From contig NZ_CP059692.1 in the NCBI RefSeq assembly GCF_014058705.1, positions 1,555,001-1,619,000 on the forward strand: a DNA stretch of 64,000 nt, in the 5' to 3' direction. The stretch comes from Aureimonas mangrovi. GTDB taxonomy: Bacteria > Pseudomonadota > Alphaproteobacteria > Rhizobiales > Rhizobiaceae. The translations under genes were made by a program, and so were the position numbers. Of this stretch, positions 58,583 through 64,000 are shown piece after piece (position 1 is the first letter of the stretch; each line of letters begins with the position of its first letter). The notes beneath the pieces are model-generated. The model was not told the origin of the DNA, did not search any database, and was given only the letters and a program-made list of their open reading frames with translations.

Positions 58583-59560
58583 ATGAGAACCATCACCATC
58601 GCCCTGTCGGGTATTGCGGCTCTCGCCACCGTCGCGACGGCCGGCGCTCAGGAACGTGTCTTCGACGTCAGCCTGCCGCTCGGACCCGAATCCCATCAGG
58701 GTATCGGCGTCCTGAAGTTCGGCGAGGAACTGGAGCGGCTTTCGGATGGGCGCCTGTCGATCCGCCCCCATTACGACAATGCTCTGGGCGGCGAACGCGA
58801 GGTCGTGGAGGGTGTCGGGCTCGGCATCATCGATGCCGGCATCACGTCCACCGGGCCGATGGGCGGCTTCTCCGATCCGTTCTTGCTGTTCGATCTGCCC
58901 TACATCTTCACGAGCTACGACCAGGCACACGCCTTCCTCGACAGCGAGTACGGGGACCAGTTGGCTCAGCAGCTGGAGGACGCGACGGGCGCCAAGATCA
59001 TCGCCTGGATGGAGAACGGCTTCCGGCACAACACCAACAATGTTCGCCCCCTCCACACACCGGACGATCTGCGGGGCATCAACCACCGCACACAGGAAAG
59101 CCGCGTGCAGGTCGACACCTGGCAGGCGCTCGGCGCCAACGCGTCGCCCATGGCCTGGACGGAGGTCTTCACCGCGCTCCAGCAGGGCGTGATGGACAGC
59201 CAGGAAAACCCGCTGCCCACGATCTACGACGTCAATTTCTACGAGGTGCAGCGCTATCTGAACCTTACGCAGCATGTCTATTCGCCGGCCCCGTTGATGA
59301 TGGGGCGTGACCTCTTCAATTCCCTTCCCGAAGAAGATCAGGCGATCGTTCTGGAAGCAGCGGCTCTGGCGCTTCCCGTTCAGCGCGAGGCGAGTGCGCG
59401 CCTCGAAGCTGAGTACAAGGAACGCCTCGCCGAACTCGGCATGGAGGTGACGGAACCCGACCTCGATGCTTTCGCCGAAAGGGTGCAGCCGGTGATCGAG
59501 AACTGGACCCCGACTGTAGGCGCGGAACTCGTCGAGGCTGCCCGCGGCTTCCAGCCCTGA
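58583..59560 (+). CDS. TRAP transporter substrate-binding protein DctP
   Basis: 325 residues from ATG 58583, with GGGAGGAAA upstream. A signal peptide (MRTITIALSGIAALATVATAG, cut before QE) is followed by the DctP fold. The carboxylate-binding arginine region RGINHRTQESRVQVDTWQALG (about 169-189) and AMQ-like segment FTALQQGVMDSQENPLPTIY are present. An acidic organic ligand is likely because most DctP-type receptors bind carboxylates or sulfonates through that arginine. It begins the transporter genes 49 bases after the SDR. Confidence 0.94.
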   Translation: MRTITIALSGIAALATVATAGAQERVFDVSLPLGPESHQGIGVLKFGEELERLSDGRLSIRPHYDNALGGEREVVEGVGLGIIDAGITSTGPMGGFSDPFLLFDLPYIFTSYDQAHAFLDSEYGDQLAQQLEDATGAKIIAWMENGFRHNTNNVRPLHTPDDLRGINHRTQESRVQVDTWQALGANASPMAWTEVFTALQQGVMDSQENPLPTIYDVNFYEVQRYLNLTQHVYSPAPLMMGRDLFNSLPEEDQAIVLEAAALALPVQREASARLEAEYKERLAELGMEVTEPDLDAFAERVQPVIENWTPTVGAELVEAARGFQP

Positions 59561-59636
59561 TCCCAGCAAAGCAGGCAGGTCCGCGCACGCGTCGGTCGTG
59601 CCGGGCCTCCTCGTCCAGGCACGCCGGAGAGCGATC

Positions 59637-60158
59637 ATGCAAGCGATATTGAAGGCGGCGAACCGTGCCACGCACGGTTTGAACTGGCTGGTGGGGTGGC
59701 TCATCGCCACGCTGCTCGCCGTGATGACGGTGCTGATCACCTGGCAGGTCTTCGCGCGCTACGTGATGGGGAGCCCGCTGACCTTCTCGGAGGAAATCGC
59801 GCGTTTCTCGATGGTGTGGATGACGATGCTCGGCGCCGGCTACGCTTTCCGCTACGGGGCGCTCATCTCGGTCGACATCGTTTCCGAGTTCGCGCCGAAG
59901 CGCATCGCGCGGTTTGTGGAGATCAGCGTCGTGCTACTCGTCGCTGTCTTTGCGCTGGTTCTCTTGAAGGAGGGCTGGTCCCTTGCCGAGCGCGTCTCAG
60001 CCCAGACCGCGCCCAGCACGCGCATCTCCATGCTTTGGCTCTATGGCGCCATGCCAGCCGGCGCCGTCCTCATCCTCATCAACGCGGCCGGTCTTCTGAT
60101 CGACAAGGCGACAGGCGAGGAACCCGTTCTTGCAGAGAAAGAGGCATTGAGCGAATGA
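59637..60158 (+). CDS. TRAP transporter small permease DctQ
   Basis: 173 residues from ATG 59637 with four membrane helices (about 19-40, 58-78, 96-118 and 137-157). FSEEIARFSMVWMTMLGAGYAFR is the DctQ signature after helix 1. DctQ associates with DctM in the inner membrane; its exact role is structural. It ends in an ATGA overlap with dctM. The 76 bases between dctP and dctQ carry no gene. Confidence 0.92.
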   Translation: MQAILKAANRATHGLNWLVGWLIATLLAVMTVLITWQVFARYVMGSPLTFSEEIARFSMVWMTMLGAGYAFRYGALISVDIVSEFAPKRIARFVEISVVLLVAVFALVLLKEGWSLAERVSAQTAPSTRISMLWLYGAMPAGAVLILINAAGLLIDKATGEEPVLAEKEALSE

Positions 60159-61429
60159 TCGCGCTTCTCTTCGGGCTTCTTCTCGCCCTTCTGCTGCTCG
60201 GCGTTCCGATCGCCTTCGCGCTCGGTATCGCGGCTATCGCCACGATCTGGCAGGGATCGCTGATGCCGATGCTGATCGTCCCGCAGGAAACGATCCGCTC
60301 TATCAACTCATTCCCGCTGCTCGCAATCCCGTTCTTTGTCCTCGCCGGCTTTCTGATGCAGTCGGGCGGCATCTCGCGCCGCCTCGTCGATTTCTCGAAC
60401 ACGCTGGTGGGCGCGACGACGGGGGGCCTCGCCATCGTCGCCATCGTAACGTCCCTCTTCTTCGCGGCGATCTCCGGTTCGGGCACGGCAACCACGGCCG
60501 CAGTGGGCTCGATCCTCATCCCGGCCATGATCGCAAGGGGCTATAACCGCGACTATGCGGCCGCCAACCAGGCCGCCTCCGGCGCACTCGGCGTGATCAT
60601 TCCGCCTTCGATCCCGCTGATCCTCTATGCTATTTCAGCCAACGTCTCCGTGGGCGACATGTTCGTCGCGGCCGTGATCCCCGGCATTCTCGTCGCGCTG
60701 TCCCTGATGGTCTACGCCTATGTCTATGCGCTCGGTCATCCGCATGTGCGCGAGGAGGCCGCAAGCCTCGGCGACATTATGAAGGCGGGGCGGAGCGCGA
60801 TCCTCGCCATCCTCATGCCGATGATCGTGCTCGGCGGCATCTACGGCGGCATCGTCACACCGACCGAAGCCGCCGTGATCGCCGTCGTCTATTCGCTCTT
60901 CGTCGGAGTCGTCGTCTATCGAGAGATCGGCCTAGCGGATCTGCCGGGAATCTTCCGCAAATCCGCGGTGACGGCCGCGATCGTGCTTGTCATCATCGCC
61001 ACCGCAGGCCTTTACGGTCGCATCATCCTGTCCCTGCAGGTGCCGGGCATGGTCTCCAACCTCGTCGTCGGCTCGATCGACAACGCGATCCTGTTCCTGA
61101 TCCTCGTCAACCTGCTCCTGCTCCTCGTCGGCATGTTCCTGGAGGCAGCGGCGGCGATCCTGATCTTCACCCCGATCCTCCTGCCGATCGCGCAGACCTT
61201 TGGCGTTCATCCGGTGCATTTCGGGGTGATCGTCGTGGTCAATCTGGCCATGGGCATGTTCACGCCGCCGGTCGGGCTGAACCTCTTCGTGGCTTCGCAG
61301 ATTTCCGGCTCAGGCATCTCCCGCCTGTCTCGCTACATCCTGCCTTTCGTGGTCGTGGTCTTCGTCAACCTTCTGGCTATCAGCTTTCTGCCAGTGCTCT
61401 CGCTCTGGATGCCAGGGCTATACGAGTAG
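60155..61429 (+). CDS. TRAP transporter large permease DctM
   Basis: 424 residues with about twelve membrane helices. PLLAIPFFVLAGFLMQSGG, SGSGTATTAAVGSILIPAM, GALGVIIPPSIPLILYA and FTPPVGLNLFVASQIS are the conserved DctM segments. It is the Na+-driven transport subunit that imports the ligand delivered by DctP. It is the last gene of the catabolic operon; 284 bases without a gene follow before the tRNA-Pro gene. Confidence 0.95.
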   Translation: MIALLFGLLLALLLLGVPIAFALGIAAIATIWQGSLMPMLIVPQETIRSINSFPLLAIPFFVLAGFLMQSGGISRRLVDFSNTLVGATTGGLAIVAIVTSLFFAAISGSGTATTAAVGSILIPAMIARGYNRDYAAANQAASGALGVIIPPSIPLILYAISANVSVGDMFVAAVIPGILVALSLMVYAYVYALGHPHVREEAASLGDIMKAGRSAILAILMPMIVLGGIYGGIVTPTEAAVIAVVYSLFVGVVVYREIGLADLPGIFRKSAVTAAIVLVIIATAGLYGRIILSLQVPGMVSNLVVGSIDNAILFLILVNLLLLLVGMFLEAAAAILIFTPILLPIAQTFGVHPVHFGVIVVVNLAMGMFTPPVGLNLFVASQISGSGISRLSRYILPFVVVVFVNLLAISFLPVLSLWMPGLYE

Positions 61430-61713
61430 GTGGGGCAATTCGGCAGCAGCGCTCACTCTCCAGCGATCTTGACTGGCATAGTTCGGTACGGCCTCGTCTT
61501 CCGACGTTGAAGAGCCTTTTCGGCAAAGTTCGAGTGTTGCCGCCCTAATGATCGCCACCCTCGAATCATGCAGAGCCACGATCGATTGTACGCAACGGGC
61601 TGCGAAACCCGCCTCGCGAGCGCCCCTCGCGGGCAGGCTTCCGGCAGTTGTTTCTGTTGCCGCTGGAATTTCGGAAAGGCTCACGAAATCCATAGTGACT
61701 GTGGTGATTGGAG

Positions 61714-61790
61714 TGGTCGGAGTGGCAGGATTCGAACCTGCGACCCCCTCGTCCCGAACGAGGTGCGCTACCAGGCTGCGCTACACTCCG
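61714..61790 (-). tRNA. tRNA-Pro (CGG)
   Basis: The minus strand from 61790 to 61714 folds as a 77-base tRNA including encoded CCA. The acceptor arms are CGGAGTG and CACTCCG with discriminator A; the T arm has GGTTCGAATCC; the anticodon stem CCTCG/CGAGG encloses TTCGGGA, giving anticodon CGG (proline). Its 3' end faces the catabolic region, the side on which islands usually integrate, but no duplicated 3' end or integrase was found. Confidence 0.95.
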
Positions 61791-61925
61791 AAGCCGCCGG
61801 GTGTATAGCGGGCGCCATCGCGGCGGGCAAGAGCCGAAAACACGTTCGCCGGCATGAAAACGCAGAGCCGCGGATGCGTTGCGTGCCTTCGGGCAACGAG
61901 CTATAGAAGCGCGCCGTCGCGGCGT

Positions 61926-62000
61926 TGGGGCGTAGCCAAGCGGTAAGGCAGCGGTTTTTGGTACCGCCATTCCCTGGTTCGAATCCAGGCGCCCCAGCCA
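61926..62000 (+). tRNA. tRNA-Gln (TTG)
   Basis: A 75-base tRNA with encoded CCA. The acceptor TGGGGCG pairs with CGCCCCA. The anticodon stem GCGGT/ACCGC encloses TTTTGGT, giving anticodon TTG (glutamine), and the T arm contains GGTTCGAATCC. Length and order match bacterial tRNA-Gln closely. It is transcribed toward mmsA, 159 bases downstream. Confidence 0.96.
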
Positions 62001-62159
62001 TCATCGTTTTTCCTCGCTATCGCTATCGCTCCTCTCCAGGGCCGCGGGGGCGATCGCAATTTGCTCATCGGCCGTCTTTCTGCCGCCGTCCCTTGGCGGG
62101 CTCTGACGTTTCGTCCTACAAATCGTCGAGCAGGACAGGGTACGGCAAGGGAGGACTGC

Positions 62160-63656
62160 ATGCGGGACGTCGGGCATTTCATCGGTGGAGAGCATGTCGC
62201 CGGGCGTTCGGGGCGAAGCTCCGACATTTTCCAGCCGATGACGGGCGAGGTCGTCGGAAAGGTCGCGCTGGCCGGCGCCGACGAGGTGCGCCGCGCGGTG
62301 GAGAACGCCAAGGCCGCGCAGCCTGCCTGGGCTGCCGTGAACCCGCAGCGGCGCGCCCGCGTGATGATGCGCTTTCTCCAACTCGTCGCCGACGAGGTCG
62401 ATAGTCTGGCGGATCTTCTCGCCCGCGAGCACGGCAAGACGGTGCTGGACGCGAAGGGCGATATCCAGCGCGGCGTCGAGGTGGCCGAGTTTTCGCTGGG
62501 CGTTCCGCATCTGATGAAGGGCGAGTTCACCGACAATGCCGGGCCCGGCATCGATGTCTACTCCATGCGCCAGCCGCTCGGCGTCGTCGCCGGCATCACG
62601 CCGTTCAACTTTCCCGCGATGATTCCGCTCTGGAAGTTCGCGCCGGCCATCGCCTGCGGCAATGCGTTTATCCTCAAGCCATCCGAACGCGATCCGGGCG
62701 TTCCGATGCGCATGGCCGAGCTGATGATCGAGGCGGGCCTGCCCGCCGGCATCCTCAACGTCGTCAACGGCGACAAGACGGCCGTCGACGCGATCCTCGA
62801 CGATCCGCACATCAAGGCCGTCGGCTTCGTCGGATCGACGCCCATCGCCGAATATGTCTACAGCCGCGCGACGGCCGCGGGCAAACGCGCGCAGTGCTTC
62901 GGCGGCGCCAAGAACCACATGATCATCATGCCGGACGCCGACATGGACCAGGCCGTCGACGCTTTGATCGGCGCCGGCTACGGGTCGGCCGGCGAACGCT
63001 GCATGGCCGTCTCCGTGGCCGTGCCGGTCGGGCAGGCGACGGCCGACGCGTTGATGGAGAAGCTCGTGCCGCGGGTCGAAGGGCTGAAGATCGGCCTGTC
63101 GACGGATTCTTCGGCCGACTACGGGCCGTTGGTTACGCGCGAGGCCGTGGAGCGCGTGCGGAACTACATCGATATCGGCGTGAAGGAAGGCGCGCGGCTC
63201 GCTGTCGACGGGCGCGATTTCAAGATGCAGGGCTACGAGGACGGCTTCTATCTAGGCGGCTGCCTCTTCGACGAAGTGACGCCTGACATGCGCATCTACA
63301 AGGAGGAGATTTTCGGACCCGTCCTTTCGGTCGTGCGCGCCAAGGATTACGGTGAAGCCCTGAAGCTCCCGTCCGAGCACGAATACGGAAACGGCGTCGC
63401 GATCTTCACGCGCGACGGCGACGCGGCGCGTGATTTTGCCGCCAAGGTGGAGGTCGGAATGGTCGGCATCAACGTGCCGATCCCGGTACCGATCGCCTAC
63501 TACACCTTCGGTGGCTGGAAGCGCTCCGGGTTCGGCGATCTCAACCAGCACGGTCCGGATTCCATCCGCTTCTACACCAAGACGAAGACCGTCACTTCAC
63601 GCTGGCCTTCCGGCGTGAAGGAAGGCGCGCAATTCTCCATCCCGACGATGGAGTAG
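62160..63656 (+). CDS. mmsA: CoA-acylating methylmalonate-semialdehyde dehydrogenase
   Basis: 498 residues from ATG 62160, with AGGGAGGA upstream. It converts methylmalonate semialdehyde to propionyl-CoA (valine breakdown) or malonate semialdehyde to acetyl-CoA (inositol or beta-alanine routes). GVVAGITPFNFPAMIPLWK, FVGSTPIAEYVY, the catalytic cysteine in GSAGERCMAVSVAV and FTGWKRS-like FGGWKRSGFGDLNQHG are typical of MmsA, as is the missing general-base glutamate region (CFGGAKNHMII). An acyl-CoA dehydrogenase gene follows, so valine catabolism is most likely. Confidence 0.95.
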   Translation: MRDVGHFIGGEHVAGRSGRSSDIFQPMTGEVVGKVALAGADEVRRAVENAKAAQPAWAAVNPQRRARVMMRFLQLVADEVDSLADLLAREHGKTVLDAKGDIQRGVEVAEFSLGVPHLMKGEFTDNAGPGIDVYSMRQPLGVVAGITPFNFPAMIPLWKFAPAIACGNAFILKPSERDPGVPMRMAELMIEAGLPAGILNVVNGDKTAVDAILDDPHIKAVGFVGSTPIAEYVYSRATAAGKRAQCFGGAKNHMIIMPDADMDQAVDALIGAGYGSAGERCMAVSVAVPVGQATADALMEKLVPRVEGLKIGLSTDSSADYGPLVTREAVERVRNYIDIGVKEGARLAVDGRDFKMQGYEDGFYLGGCLFDEVTPDMRIYKEEIFGPVLSVVRAKDYGEALKLPSEHEYGNGVAIFTRDGDAARDFAAKVEVGMVGINVPIPVPIAYYTFGGWKRSGFGDLNQHGPDSIRFYTKTKTVTSRWPSGVKEGAQFSIPTME

Positions 63657-63710
63657 GGGTGCGCCGCACGGGAGGGCGGCGAGGACGGACGAGGGGAGGA
63701 GACGGCGGAG

Positions 63711-64000
63711 ATGGCCTCGACATTCGGGCTCGACGAGGAGCGACTCGCGATTCGGGCCATGGCCCGCGATTTCGCTGACGAAAAGATCGCGCCCAACGCG
63801 CTCGACTGGGATGAGCGCAGGCATTTCCCCGTCGAGACTCTGCGGGAGGCGGCCGCGCTCGGCATGGGCGGCATCACGGTTCGCGAGAATGTCGGCGGCT
63901 CGGGCCTGTCGCGCCTCGATGCCGCGCTGATCTTCGAGGCGCTGGCGACCGGCTGTCCGACGGTCGCGGCGTTCCTGTCGATCCATAACATGGCCGCCTG
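63711..64000 (+). CDS. Acyl-CoA dehydrogenase, N-terminal part (isobutyryl-CoA dehydrogenase-like; cut by window end)
   Basis: The first 96 residues are present and the frame is open to the window end. MARDFADEKIAPNALDWDER near residues 14-33 and GMGGITVRENVGGSGLSRLDAALIFE are typical of the alpha-helical N-terminal domain. SHM-like LSIHNMAA is seen at the edge. Position 54 bases after mmsA suggests the isobutyryl-CoA dehydrogenase of the valine pathway, the order found in many alphaproteobacteria; the specificity is inferred from context. Confidence 0.88.
   Translation, partial: MASTFGLDEERLAIRAMARDFADEKIAPNALDWDERRHFPVETLREAAALGMGGITVRENVGGSGLSRLDAALIFEALATGCPTVAAFLSIHNMAA

Noticed and set aside
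52653-61790. Integrative element with att sites at tRNA-Pro
   Set aside because: No integrase, no second copy of the tRNA 3' end near 52.7 kb and no mobility genes were seen; kept only as a hypothesis.

Overview
The window is GC-rich, densely coded, chromosomal-looking DNA from an alphaproteobacterium. Gene order points to the Hyphomicrobiales (Rhizobiales): aroC-HDAC-xseB-dxs-tlyA, fabI-dnaJ-like-pdxH, ctaC-ctaD-ctaB-coxF-ctaG-ctaE-DUF983-surf1-ispH-thrB-rnhA, EAL-GNAT-M16-thrC, and ccrM-mutY-dciA-dsbA. An essential-type CcrM (GANTC) methyltransferase and an SpoT/Fur-class Zur fit the same group. The genus cannot be fixed from the sequence alone.

Layout. 1-1587: end of an acyl-CoA dehydrogenase gene and an enoyl-CoA hydratase. 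1584-7940 (minus): chorismate synthase, a deacetylase-fold protein, XseB, Dxs and two RNA methyltransferases in one tight gene string. 8108-14027: small housekeeping and envelope genes (DUF1344, phosphatase, FabI, J-protein, PdxH, TldD, IalB-like). 14376-21062: the complete aa3-type cytochrome c oxidase locus with its heme O synthase and assembly factors. 21074-25569: IspH, ThrB, RNase HI, peroxiredoxin, a DsbD-alpha-like protein and YqgE. 25578-31874 (minus): an EAL phosphodiesterase with a decayed GGDEF, GNAT, M16 peptidase and ThrC. 32048-42770: CcrM, MutY, a two-gene polysaccharide insertion (GT25 and O-antigen ligase-like), DciA, DsbA-like lipoprotein and PpdK. 42774-46902: an MBL hydrolase divergent from a TPP enzyme/ALDH pair. 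47037-49246: a zinc-type ABC transporter divergent from zur. 49822-52652: SDR plus GH15 glycosidase.

52898-61429 is a catabolic accessory region and the most interesting part. A FadR-type GntR regulator and an SDR run leftward. Divergently, one compact operon encodes a lambda-crystallin-type 3-hydroxyacid dehydrogenase, a beta-keto acid cleavage enzyme (BKACE/DUF849), a HisD-family dehydrogenase resembling sulfopropanediol dehydrogenase HpsN, a second SDR and a complete DctPQM TRAP transporter. The logic is uptake, alcohol-to-acid oxidation, 3-hydroxy to 3-keto oxidation, then acetyl-CoA-dependent cleavage. The substrate cannot be read from sequence. The operon is preceded by a 30-codon ORF with a strong Shine-Dalgarno that is translationally coupled to the first enzyme. 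The region ends at a tRNA-Pro gene, followed by tRNA-Gln.

62160-64000 starts a valine-catabolism block (MmsA and an acyl-CoA dehydrogenase cut by the window edge). No rRNA genes, CRISPR arrays, intact insertion sequences, integrases or replication origins were seen. Functional statements about families rest on recognised motifs and general knowledge; no database search was run.
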